From Candidatus Pedobacter colombiensis (GTDB lineage: Bacteria; Bacteroidota; Bacteroidia; Sphingobacteriales; Sphingobacteriaceae): DNA of 64,000 nt. The stretch spans positions 1,488,001-1,552,000 of the forward strand of contig CP119313.1 in the NCBI GenBank assembly GCA_029202485.1. Direction: 5' to 3'. A program made the translations under genes and the position numbers. The first letter of the stretch is position 1; the number at the start of each line of letters is the position of its first letter. Below are positions 8,123-15,597 of this stretch, one piece after another. The notes beneath the pieces were generated by a model that was not told the origin of the DNA, searched no databases, and saw only the letters and a list, made by a program, of their open reading frames with translations.

Positions 8123-8523
8123 ATCAACTCAGCAATTGCAATGGCCCAGGCATAATCCCCATCATGTGAGAGCGTTAAACTAACTTGAAAAGGATTTGCA
8201 GGCTTATGGTGGAATATGACATCAGGACGGCCGCCAATCTTTTCACGAAGGATCTCAATTTTTTTCCAGGATAAGGGAGATTGATCAAGTTGCTTCACTG
8301 CCTTATACACAGCCTCTTTGGCCGCCCAGGTAGATGCATACCGTAGAAGGGAATTGTCAAACAAATCACAATAAGCGATTTCATTTGGGGTATATGCTTT
8401 ACTTTTGAATAAAGGAGTGAGCGACTGTTTAAAATCAGGGATGAAGACAAGGTCGTTGCCTACAGCAAATGTTTTAGCTGCTGTTAATGTCTCAATTGAT
8501 TTTATCAGTTCATTATTCATCAA
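8119..8523 (-). CDS. 4'-phosphopantetheinyl transferase, AcpS-like
   Basis: At 134 residues this is the size of holo-ACP synthase. It has the magnesium-binding VGNDLV near residue 21 (variant of VGxDxV) and the second signature WAAKEAVYKAVK near residue 67, plus the LTLSHDGDYAWA strand near the C-terminus. The enzyme moves the phosphopantetheine arm of CoA to a serine of an acyl carrier protein. An ACP gene lies three genes upstream in the same operon, so a dedicated activator is likely. It overlaps the enoyl reductase gene by 11 bp and the hydrolase gene by 4 bp. Confidence 0.87.
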   Translation of the reverse strand: MMNNELIKSIETLTAAKTFAVGNDLVFIPDFKQSLTPLFKSKAYTPNEIAYCDLFDNSLLRYASTWAAKEAVYKAVKQLDQSPLSWKKIEILREKIGGRPDVIFHHKPANPFQVSLTLSHDGDYAWAIAIAELI

Positions 8524-9322
8524 TACCTATTCCCATTATGTTAAATCCTCCGTCGACAAAATGGATGTTACCTGTGACTTTTTGTGACAGATCTGAAAAA
8601 TAATATAATGCCGCGTTGCCCACATCACCGGCATCAATATTACCCAGAGGTGCAGTAACCTTACTTAATTTCCGGAGTTTACGTACACCGTTTATACCTC
8701 CTGCAGAAGTCGTCATGACTAGCCCGGGAGATAGTGCGTTAACCCTTATCTTCTTGTCTCTAAAATAATCGGAAAGATAGTAAACGATATTTTCGAGTGC
8801 TGCCTTACTGATAGACATCCCCGCATATCCCGGAAATACTCTTTGCGAAGCATTGTAAGTCAACGTGAGTATAGAAGCTTTATCTGCCAGAAAGGGTTCT
8901 GCAACTCGTGCAATTCTAAGCAATGAATAGGCGCTGATATTGAAGGATTCCATAAAATCCTCGAAAGGGATATTCAAATAAGTAGGGGCGGGAGTATTGC
9001 TACCAGGCAAGCTATAACACATTACCTGCTGGTTACCAAATGCAACTCCATGAAGAATATAATCGATAGGTCCTAGTTTAGTATGGACGTGTTGTATAAA
9101 CGCGGTGATATCCGCTTCATTTCTTACATCAACATGCATAGCCAATTCCTGAGAGATGCCCAGTTCATCAAGCAAATGCAAAACATTGAGTTTGGTGTCA
9201 TCCACATAACTTAGTGCAATTTTGCATCCGGATTGATGAAGTTTTACAGCAACATCATAGGCAATAGAACTGTCATTTCGTACACCAAAAATAACTGCAA
9301 CTTTATCTTTATTATTGATCAT
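8513..9322 (-). CDS. Enoyl-ACP reductase, FabI-like SDR
   Basis: This 269-residue short-chain dehydrogenase is of the FabI type. It has the N-terminal VIFGVRNDSSIAYDVA nucleotide loop, the FabI-like LTLTYNASQRVFPGY region, and the Y-x6-K catalytic pair (YAGMSISK). It would reduce the trans-2-enoyl-ACP double bond with NADH or NADPH as the last step of each elongation cycle. A longer start 15 codons upstream would overlap the ketosynthase. The ATG at 9322 leaves a 1 bp gap and begins the recognisable fold. Presence of its own enoyl reductase means the operon can make saturated chains. Confidence 0.85.
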   Translation of the reverse strand: MINNKDKVAVIFGVRNDSSIAYDVAVKLHQSGCKIALSYVDDTKLNVLHLLDELGISQELAMHVDVRNEADITAFIQHVHTKLGPIDYILHGVAFGNQQVMCYSLPGSNTPAPTYLNIPFEDFMESFNISAYSLLRIARVAEPFLADKASILTLTYNASQRVFPGYAGMSISKAALENIVYYLSDYFRDKKIRVNALSPGLVMTTSAGGINGVRKLRKLSKVTAPLGNIDAGDVGNAALYYFSDLSQKVTGNIHFVDGGFNIMGIGIDE

Positions 9323-9323
9323 T

Positions 9324-10673
9324 TTAATTGTGTTTTGAGATAGACATGGCACTATTGGTGCCGCCAAAACCGTAGTTTAAACAAACGATCTGATTGATTT
9401 CCTTTTTAAGTGTATGCGGTGAAATTAAATGCCTGTATGCCTCAAGAGGTTTTTCAGGGCCATCCCATGTCGGAGATTTTTGAAATGATTCCTGCTCCGA
9501 ATTCAGTACATCAGCATTTAAGCAAGGTAAAACCTGCTGGTTTTCGAGCATAAATAGCGAGGTGATGAGTTCTACTGCGCCGGCTGCACCAAGCATGTGA
9601 CCAAACTGGGACTTTGGAGCAGAGATCTGATAACCTTCTTCACCCATCACATCCACTACACTTAATAATTCGATGGCATCGCCAACCGGAGTTGATGTAC
9701 CATGAACTTTTACCACATCTGGTTTGATGGGCAGATCGCCAATTAGGCCTTTCCATAATCTTTTCTGACCGGAGAATGAAGGAAAGAACATATTTCCGTC
9801 ACCGTCAGAATTGTTATGATAGTTGTCGATTACGGCAAGGATTTTAGCCCCTCTGGCCTTTGCCATTTCGTATTCTTCGAGTGCAACGATGCCACAGCCA
9901 AATGAACAAACAAAACCATTTCTGTCGATATCAAATGGACGCGAACTTTTATCAGCACTGAAGCCTTTGGCTAAAACCTGCATCGCATCAAAGCCAATAA
10001 ATGTTTCTAAAGAAGTTCCCTCAACGCCACCAGCCACAGCACGATCCTGAAGGCCAAATTTAATTAAGCGGTAAGCGTGACCAATGTTACCCAGGCCGGT
10101 TGCACAAGCAGAACCTATGGATTCGCAGACACCTCTGTTTTTAATCAAACAGGAAACATTGGCTGCATCACGATAAACCATTGTTCTATCAACTGTGTGC
10201 GACCCGATAATTCTGGTTTTGCGATTTGAAGTATAGAAATTATGCCATGCATTTCGTAAAATAACGTGTCCGGCACCACCAGAGCCTATAACGACCCCGG
10301 TTTGTTCAGACTCGGTTTCCGAAGTTGTCCACCCGGCCATTTTAATCGCATCTTGTGATCCAAGCATAGCCCAGATACTCCCAACATCCGCTGTGGCTAA
10401 ATTGCCATCCGGTATTCTTCCTAATTGATCAATATAGGTTTCAGGATAACCTTCCACAAGGCTCGATAAAACAGCTTCGATACCCATCTCAGCTTCAGTA
10501 ATGAAGCCTGAGACGGTAGAACGGATATTTTTTCCAAAGGCCATGGCCAGATCCCAATCCCTGATCAGACTTTCACCGGCAAACATTTTTTGTTTAAACT
10601 GATCTATGTCCTTACAGTTTGGGAAAGCTCCACCCATACCTACTATTGCAACTTTTCTTCCCTCGATAGACAT
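9324..10673 (-). CDS. Beta-ketoacyl synthase (FabF/PKS-type KS)
   Basis: This 449-residue ketosynthase has all three catalytic residues: cysteine in GSACATGLGN (near residue 190), histidine in KVHGTSTPVGD (near 325) and histidine in SQFGHMLGAAGAVE (near 360). It is thus competent for decarboxylative condensation and is not a chain-length factor. The N-terminus (IVGMGGAFPNCKDIDQFK) resembles modular polyketide ketosynthases more than housekeeping FabF. It is preceded by the ACP gene with a 2 bp gap. I infer it drives chain extension in the operon's own pathway. The product length is not predictable from sequence. Confidence 0.88.
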   Translation of the reverse strand: MSIEGRKVAIVGMGGAFPNCKDIDQFKQKMFAGESLIRDWDLAMAFGKNIRSTVSGFITEAEMGIEAVLSSLVEGYPETYIDQLGRIPDGNLATADVGSIWAMLGSQDAIKMAGWTTSETESEQTGVVIGSGGAGHVILRNAWHNFYTSNRKTRIIGSHTVDRTMVYRDAANVSCLIKNRGVCESIGSACATGLGNIGHAYRLIKFGLQDRAVAGGVEGTSLETFIGFDAMQVLAKGFSADKSSRPFDIDRNGFVCSFGCGIVALEEYEMAKARGAKILAVIDNYHNNSDGDGNMFFPSFSGQKRLWKGLIGDLPIKPDVVKVHGTSTPVGDAIELLSVVDVMGEEGYQISAPKSQFGHMLGAAGAVELITSLFMLENQQVLPCLNADVLNSEQESFQKSPTWDGPEKPLEAYRHLISPHTLKKEINQIVCLNYGFGGTNSAMSISKHN

Positions 10674-10675
10674 GG

Positions 10676-10936
10676 TTAGACTCTTTCTTTTGTTTTTATG
10701 ATGAGGTCTACGATATCTTTTACCTTCGACCCAAGATCGTCTATATCATCATCTTCAAATTCTACATCAAATTTCTGCTCCGCTTTAGCTGCAATATTGA
10801 TCATTTCTGTTGAAGGGGTATTGAGGTCAGCTATAAAATCAGTTTCTTCTGTTACGTTTTCCAGTTTTTCCTGGTCAATAGTTCTAACTGTTTTTAGAAT
10901 ATCCACCAAGCCATCAATAATTTCTTGTCTTTCCAT
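10676..10936 (-). CDS. Acyl carrier protein with atypical attachment motif
   Basis: This 86-residue acidic protein has the size and four-helix pattern of an acyl carrier protein. The attachment loop reads ADLNTPSTEMINI. The candidate phosphopantetheine serine sits in PST where ordinary ACPs have DSL. The C-terminal part is very acidic (FEDDDIDDLGS). It lies between dehydratase and ketosynthase genes with spacings of 2 bp each side. The operon also carries its own phosphopantetheinyl transferase, consistent with a carrier the housekeeping enzyme may recognise poorly. I did not see a second ACP in the window. Confidence 0.88.
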   Translation of the reverse strand: MERQEIIDGLVDILKTVRTIDQEKLENVTEETDFIADLNTPSTEMINIAAKAEQKFDVEFEDDDIDDLGSKVKDIVDLIIKTKERV

Positions 10937-10938
10937 TG

Positions 10939-11484
10939 TTATTTTTTCTTATCTCTTTTTATTCCTTTTCCTGTTACGTCAAATAGTTCTGATATCAATG
11001 TGAAATCATCACTAAGGTCATATTGAAGAAATTGTTCTGTGCTAAAATTACTAAAATAGGCATCCAAATCAAGACCTTTAGGTACTTTGTAGATTCTGCC
11101 TTCACTGATCATTTGTCTGAATTTATAGAAGGTGATCCGACCCATGCTGATAAATACATCACCTTCTTCAAGGTAACTTCTAAAATTGACTTGCCCAATA
11201 CTTACAAAAAGTGGAATGAAGGTAGCCTTAAGGTGGTTGAAGTCGCACTGCTGCTTAATGCATTCTGAAAAAGCGCTGCAAGATACAATTGTAGCCTGAG
11301 CAAATGACTCGATCTGGTCTACACCTCTGAATACGCCAAAATGATCCTCCACATCTCTTGCTGTGGGCGAGTAGCTGGCAACAATACCAATATCAGGCAC
11401 ATGCCAGTGATAAGCGTCCAAAAGCGATTTTTTTGGTCCGTGGATCAATAGGTCTGCCGGGGATGTTCCTAAAAGATTATTCAT
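10939..11484 (-). CDS. Probable hotdog-fold 3-hydroxyacyl-ACP dehydratase (FabZ-like)
   Basis: This 181-residue protein is weakly similar to FabZ. The segment DHFGVFRGVDQIESFAQA (about residues 47-64) lines up with the FabZ active-site block, where a histidine-phenylalanine pair precedes the long hotdog helix. The usual HFPG is altered to HFGV. A later FRSYLEEGDVFIS strand also fits the fold. Position between ketoreductase and ACP genes strongly favours the dehydratase step. The protein is longer than FabZ by about 30 residues at the C-terminus. The call rests partly on context. Confidence 0.65.
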   Translation of the reverse strand: MNNLLGTSPADLLIHGPKKSLLDAYHWHVPDIGIVASYSPTARDVEDHFGVFRGVDQIESFAQATIVSCSAFSECIKQQCDFNHLKATFIPLFVSIGQVNFRSYLEEGDVFISMGRITFYKFRQMISEGRIYKVPKGLDLDAYFSNFSTEQFLQYDLSDDFTLISELFDVTGKGIKRDKKK

Positions 11485-11499
11485 TTTATAATGTATTAA

Positions 11500-12222
11500 T
11501 TAGGCTAAACCACCATTGATGTGTATGTTAGTTCCATTGATATAAGCAGATTGATCAGACACCAGGAAGGAAATCAATTCTGCTATTTCTTCTGCTTTTC
11601 CAAATCTCTTTGAAGGAATCATTTTTAAATACTTTTCCTTTTCAGTCTCAGGAATGCCATCTGTCATGTCAGTTTCAATAAAACCGGGAGCAATGCTGAG
11701 TACCCTGATCTGATGGGTATCGTTGAGTGCTGCGGCTTCCTGCGCCAATGATTTTGATAGGGCAATTAAACCGGCTTTTGTTGCCGCATATACGGATTGA
11801 AAAGCATTTCCGGTTTCTGCGACTACCGAACTGATATTGATGATTACACCTTGTTTGTTGAGGCTAAAGATTTTCATAGCCGTTTTGCAAATCATGATAG
11901 GCGACCTGAGGTTAACATTAAGCATCGTATCGATTGCCTTTTCAGGTTGAAAGATCAGTGAATTATCAAAAGTAATCCCGGCATTATTTATAATACCATA
12001 AAGTGTATCGCCATGTTCCTTTTTCAGTTGTTTACAAAAATTGGCTACTTGCTCAGCATCAGAAAGATCAGCACACAAAAGTTGGCTGTTTTGGGGGATA
12101 GCTGTAAAGCTATCTGCGCTGGAGGCGTGCAATATCAGTTCATATTGAGAAGATAATTTTCTAGATATTGCTAAACCAAGGCCCCTGCTAGCACCAGTTA
12201 TTAATATCTTTTTTTTTGTCAT
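11500..12222 (-). CDS. 3-oxoacyl-ACP reductase, FabG-like SDR
   Basis: This 240-residue classical short-chain dehydrogenase has the cofactor loop TGASRGLG near residue 8, the NNAG motif, the catalytic serine in NISSV and the YAATK pair near residue 146. It would reduce 3-oxoacyl-ACP to 3-hydroxyacyl-ACP with NADPH. It is the first gene of the eight-gene operon, 15 bp before the dehydratase. A 19-bp palindrome lies 14-32 bp upstream of its start, so transcription of the whole operon is probably controlled there. The SDR class is certain; the FabG role comes from sequence plus context. Confidence 0.88.
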   Translation of the reverse strand: MTKKKILITGASRGLGLAISRKLSSQYELILHASSADSFTAIPQNSQLLCADLSDAEQVANFCKQLKKEHGDTLYGIINNAGITFDNSLIFQPEKAIDTMLNVNLRSPIMICKTAMKIFSLNKQGVIINISSVVAETGNAFQSVYAATKAGLIALSKSLAQEAAALNDTHQIRVLSIAPGFIETDMTDGIPETEKEKYLKMIPSKRFGKAEEIAELISFLVSDQSAYINGTNIHINGGLA

Positions 12223-12235
12223 GCAGCGTTTTAGT

Positions 12236-12254
12236 TAGTATAACGATTATACTA
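12236..12254. promoter_or_regulatory. Palindrome upstream of the fatty-acid-like operon
   Basis: TAGTATAA (12236-12243), CGA and TTATACTA (12247-12254) form perfect 8-bp arms. The element is 13 bp from the fabG-like start. It differs from the ATATCGG palindromes near the divergent ArsR gene, so a different regulator is expected, possibly encoded outside the window. Confidence 0.6.
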
Positions 12255-12362
12255 TGAATCCTTAATGACAGAATACATAGGGTAGATTATAGGCTAAATA
12301 TGCTTATTTTTTTTTGAACATTTATATTTCTACCTAAAATAATATGGTTTAACGCTTGTAGG

Positions 12363-12438
12363 ATATCGGGAAAATCCGATATTATCATCAAGGAGTCATC
12401 TCTTCTTGCTTAATAGGGATATCGGAAAAAGTCGATAT
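12363..12438. promoter_or_regulatory. Two ATATCGG palindromes upstream of arsR
   Basis: Site 1 is ATATCGG-6-CCGATAT (12363-12382), with perfect 7-bp arms. Site 2 is ATATCG-8-CGATAT (12419-12438), with perfect 6-bp arms and one further mismatch. A -7-like TATCTTTG (12438-12445) directly abuts site 2 and ends 4 nt before the first ATG of the ArsR gene. The arrangement fits autorepression by the adjacent ArsR. Confidence 0.6.
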
Positions 12439-12449
12439 ATCTTTGTGCT

Positions 12450-12755
12450 ATGAATATGAAACAGCTAGATATATTTAAAGCACTTTCCAATAAGACGAGG
12501 CTGGAGATTTTGCAATGGTTAAAAACTCCTGAAGCAAGTTTTCCAGCGCAAGTTCATGCAGGCTTTGAAGTTGGAGTTTGTGTAGGGGAGATCCAAAAAA
12601 AAGCAGGACTTACCCAGTCTACTGTTTCCGAGTACTTATCTATTCTTCAACGTGCTGGCCTGGTAGAATCTACGAGGGTAGGACAATGGACCTATTACAA
12701 ACGTAATGAAGCAGCATTTGAAGAGTTGAGTAAAATTATCCAATCTGATATTTAA
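12450..12755 (+). CDS. ArsR-family transcriptional regulator
   Basis: This 101-residue winged-helix regulator opens with DIFKALSNKTRLEILQWL, has a recognition helix around TQSTVSEYLSILQRAGL and the wing ESTRVGQWTYYKRNEA. A single cysteine (GVCVGEIQ) precedes the recognition region, which might sense thiol-reactive ligands, but no metal site is clear. Starts at 12450 or 12456 (MNMK) are both possible. It is followed after 10 bp by an old-yellow-enzyme gene. That pairing is often used for quinone or electrophile response. Two matching palindromes precede it. Confidence 0.88.
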   Translation: MNMKQLDIFKALSNKTRLEILQWLKTPEASFPAQVHAGFEVGVCVGEIQKKAGLTQSTVSEYLSILQRAGLVESTRVGQWTYYKRNEAAFEELSKIIQSDI

Positions 12756-12765
12756 ATAGAATAAT

Positions 12766-13872
12766 ATGAATACTGACAGTTTATTTAGACCCTTCAGTCT
12801 GAAATCATTAAATACAAAAAACAGAATTGTAATGGCCCCTATGACCAGGTCATTCTCGCCGAATGGAATACCTACTTCAAATGTAGTAGCTTATTATCAG
12901 AAAAGAGCGGAAGGTGAAGTTGGCCTGATCCTTTCTGAAGGTACAGTGATTGACCGGATTGCTTCTTCGAACGACCCTAATATTCCTCATTTTTATGGAG
13001 CAGCGGCTCTGTCGGGTTGGGAGAATGTGATTAAAAGCGTGCATGGAGCAGGAGGGAAAATGGGACCTCAGATCTGGCATATGGGGATTATGGACAACCA
13101 CCGTTCTGGTTGGGTGCCAGCTGAACCTTTTGAAGGGCCTTCGGGTTTGAACAGACCTGGCTTCAACAATGGAAATACCATGACTGAAAATGACATTACC
13201 GAAGCGATTTTGGCCTATGGCCGCGCAGCAGCCAATGCAAAGCGTTTGGGATTTGATACTGTTGAGATTCATGGTGCCCATGGTTATCTGATTGATCAGT
13301 TCTTCTGGGAGGGTACAAATTTGCGTACAGATGGTTATGGTGGTAAAACCTTGCCAGAGCGTAGTCGTTTTGCGATTGAAGTGATCAAAGAAGTGCGGAG
13401 ACAGGTAGGGGAAGATTTTGCAATCATTCTTCGTTTATCACAGTGGAAACCTGCCGATTATACCAACCAAATGGCAAAAACACCGGAAGAAATGGAAGCC
13501 TGGTTAAAACCTATGGCCGATGCAGGAGTAGATATTTTCCATTGTTCACAGCGCCGATTCTGGGAGCCGGAGTTTGAAGGTTCTGACCTGAACTTTGCCG
13601 GATGGGCAAAAAAGATAACTGGAAAAGCCACCATTACCGTAGGCTCTGTAGGTTTAAACGGTGAATTTTTAGCAGCTTTTGCAGGTGAAAGTTCTGAACC
13701 AAGTTCATTAGAGGAATTGATGCGTCGTATGGATAGGGGAGATTTTGACCTCGTAGCTGTAGGTAGGCCATTGTTGGCTGATCCGAATTGGGTAAAGAAA
13801 ATCAAAGAAGGGAATACAGGAGCATTAAAAGGTTTTACGAAAGCTGCACTTAATGAGCTGATTTTAGATTAA
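12766..13872 (+). CDS. NADH:flavin oxidoreductase / old yellow enzyme family
   Basis: This 368-residue TIM-barrel ene-reductase binds FMN and reduces activated alkenes or quinones with NAD(P)H. The barrel begins RPFSLKSLNTKNRIVMAPMTRS. The substrate-binding His pair position is visible in EIHGAHGYLIDQFFWEG (near residue 168), followed by the LRTDGYGG loop. The C-terminal phosphate-binding strand is DLVAVGRPLLADPNWV. It most resembles the single-domain OYE group and lacks an iron-sulfur or FAD domain. It probably shares a transcript with the preceding ArsR gene, suggesting inducible detoxification. The substrate is unknown. Confidence 0.92.
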   Translation: MNTDSLFRPFSLKSLNTKNRIVMAPMTRSFSPNGIPTSNVVAYYQKRAEGEVGLILSEGTVIDRIASSNDPNIPHFYGAAALSGWENVIKSVHGAGGKMGPQIWHMGIMDNHRSGWVPAEPFEGPSGLNRPGFNNGNTMTENDITEAILAYGRAAANAKRLGFDTVEIHGAHGYLIDQFFWEGTNLRTDGYGGKTLPERSRFAIEVIKEVRRQVGEDFAIILRLSQWKPADYTNQMAKTPEEMEAWLKPMADAGVDIFHCSQRRFWEPEFEGSDLNFAGWAKKITGKATITVGSVGLNGEFLAAFAGESSEPSSLEELMRRMDRGDFDLVAVGRPLLADPNWVKKIKEGNTGALKGFTKAALNELILD

Positions 13873-13900
13873 CCTATAATGTTATGATGAAATTTGGCGT

Positions 13901-14413
13901 ATGAGCAATGTTTTAACTTTTACCAGGATATTCCCGGAATACCATATCAGAAAGGGGGAGCCTACGTATTTCGTAGAGCAAATACTGAATAATCTAATTA
14001 GCCAAAACATAAAATGTAATGTTGCGGAGGTAGAGGCCCAGTTTGGCTTTAGGTTATTTGATAAATTTAGAATTGAATGCGGATCTAAAGGGCATACGGT
14101 ACGATCTGGGAATGATTGGAAAGTTGGAGATCAGTTTTCTCCAGGTATATGGTTAGATAAACCGTATGTCTCTAAAATCATCACCATTGCTCCGGATATG
14201 AAGATTAAAAAGATTTGGACTTTTGAGTGTAGCGAAAAGGGAGTTATAGCGGTTGACGGTTCAGTTATAGATGCCTGCCAGGAAGAGGAGATAGCTAAAA
14301 ATGATGGATTATCTTTAATCGATTTTAAAGATTGGATAGTGATGCCCTGTCGAAGGAATCAAAAGTCATTTAAAGGCCAGATAATTTGCTGGGATGATTC
14401 GATCGTGTATTAA
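13901..14413 (+). CDS. ASCH/PUA-like hypothetical protein
   Basis: This 170-residue protein is not recognised with confidence. The stretch GSKGHTVRSGNDWKVGDQF resembles the K-x-HTIR and WK-x-G blocks of ASCH-like proteins, a PUA-fold family linked to RNA binding. The later strands (KIITIAPDMKIKKIW) fit a small beta barrel. The C-terminal DWIVMPCRRNQKSFKGQIICW is unlike typical ASCH. It sits alone between the OYE gene and a flippase-like gene with no operon signal. The function is unknown. Confidence 0.55.
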   Translation: MSNVLTFTRIFPEYHIRKGEPTYFVEQILNNLISQNIKCNVAEVEAQFGFRLFDKFRIECGSKGHTVRSGNDWKVGDQFSPGIWLDKPYVSKIITIAPDMKIKKIWTFECSEKGVIAVDGSVIDACQEEEIAKNDGLSLIDFKDWIVMPCRRNQKSFKGQIICWDDSIVY

Positions 14414-14465
14414 CCGGTTATTGGTTAAGCGAGTGATCCGCAAGATTGGGCCAGTTTTTGTGCAT

Positions 14466-14473
14466 TAAATTTG
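14466..14473 (+). promoter_or_regulatory. Candidate -7 box for the flippase-like gene
   Basis: TAAATTTG matches the Bacteroidota -7 consensus TAnnTTTG exactly. An ATTG at 14445-14448 lies 17 bp upstream as a weak -33 element. The box is about 43 bp before the ATG at 14517. Confidence 0.45.
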
Positions 14474-14516
14474 CTATTTGTTTGTTAATTAGTAGTGAAG
14501 CTTACGCTGTACTTTG

Positions 14517-15527
14517 ATGACAAAAGAAAAGGAACATGGATTTTTTACCCGATCAAGGATCATATTTTATGTATTATCAATAGGGGTATTTTATTTTGCT
14601 TTGCATTATATTGGAAAGCTCGATGATATTAAAACCCTGTTACTTGAAATGAGCCCAGCATGGTTATGGCTTGCCATTGGAGCACAAATCACAACCTATT
14701 TACTCTACGCATATGTATTAAAAGTACTATTAAGCAAAGATTCAAAACTTATCCCTTTTAGGATTTTATTTAAAACCTCAATTGTCATTATTTTCATCAA
14801 TCAGGCACTACCAACGGGAGGTATCAGCGGTAATGGATATGTTTTTAATCAACTTGTTAAGAGGAAAGTAGGGGCAAACCGCGTATTCTCAGTTATTGTA
14901 TCGGAATCAATTTGCTACTACACAGCTTTTTTGTTGCTGTTAATTACTTTTTTTAGCTGGTATCAAATCGTAGCAACCAAATATAATTCTACAATTATGT
15001 ATGTAGCTATACTGGGCTTTGTTTTTTATTCCTGTCTGGGCTTTCTGATGTTTTCACTTAGCAACCAGAAAATATTAAGTTATATTTTGCGTAAACTGGC
15101 TAAATTTCCTCGTATCCAAAAGTATCTGGAAAGCGTGAAATTTGCTTCTTTTACCGGCAATAATGAGGGGGTATTTAAATTGCTCCTAAAAGATAAAGCT
15201 AGTTTAGTGAAGGCTATTGGTTTACAAGTTGGCCTCATTAGTTGTGATGTGCTTACGGTATTTGCAGTCATTAAAGGCCTTCATGTTGCTATACCGTTTT
15301 ATGCTATGGTTCTCGGCTTACTGCTCTCCATTGTAATTGGTGCATTGCCAATATCTCCAGGATCATTAATTGTTTATGAAAGCGCAATGACCTATTTTTT
15401 TACAACAATGGGGGTGCCAATTCACGCATCACTTATTATTACACTGCTCTTTAGATTTTTAACGTTTTGGCTACCGATACCAGTGGGGCTGGCATTATAC
15501 AAAAATCTCGAACAAAAACAGACCTGA
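14517..15527 (+). CDS. Flippase-like integral membrane protein (UPF0104/LPG synthase TM domain)
   Basis: This 336-residue polytopic protein belongs to the UPF0104 / lysylphosphatidylglycerol-synthase transmembrane family. It shows the family's central INQALPTGGISGNGYVFN block near residue 100 and a conserved LPISPGSLIVYESAMTYFF region near residue 280. About eight hydrophobic helices are apparent. No aminoacyl-transferase domain is attached. Relatives include MprF flippase domains and AglD-type proteins, so lipid or lipid-linked-substrate translocation is a reasonable guess. The TTG one codon upstream is an alternative start. Confidence 0.8.
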   Translation: MTKEKEHGFFTRSRIIFYVLSIGVFYFALHYIGKLDDIKTLLLEMSPAWLWLAIGAQITTYLLYAYVLKVLLSKDSKLIPFRILFKTSIVIIFINQALPTGGISGNGYVFNQLVKRKVGANRVFSVIVSESICYYTAFLLLLITFFSWYQIVATKYNSTIMYVAILGFVFYSCLGFLMFSLSNQKILSYILRKLAKFPRIQKYLESVKFASFTGNNEGVFKLLLKDKASLVKAIGLQVGLISCDVLTVFAVIKGLHVAIPFYAMVLGLLLSIVIGALPISPGSLIVYESAMTYFFTTMGVPIHASLIITLLFRFLTFWLPIPVGLALYKNLEQKQT

Positions 15528-15597
15528 TGCTTGTTAATTACATTGGAAAATAATTTAATAGAATCAAACAATTGTAGTGACGGTTTGTAATTAGACC

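Noticed and set aside
6636..12222. Flexirubin or dialkylresorcinol biosynthesis cluster
   Set aside because: The hallmark ammonia-lyase, aromatic-ring, DarA/DarB-type and multiple KS genes are missing.
12877..13281. Long open frame on the minus strand within the ene-reductase gene
   Set aside because: It is antisense to a clear old-yellow-enzyme gene, has no recognisable domain and arises from codon bias.
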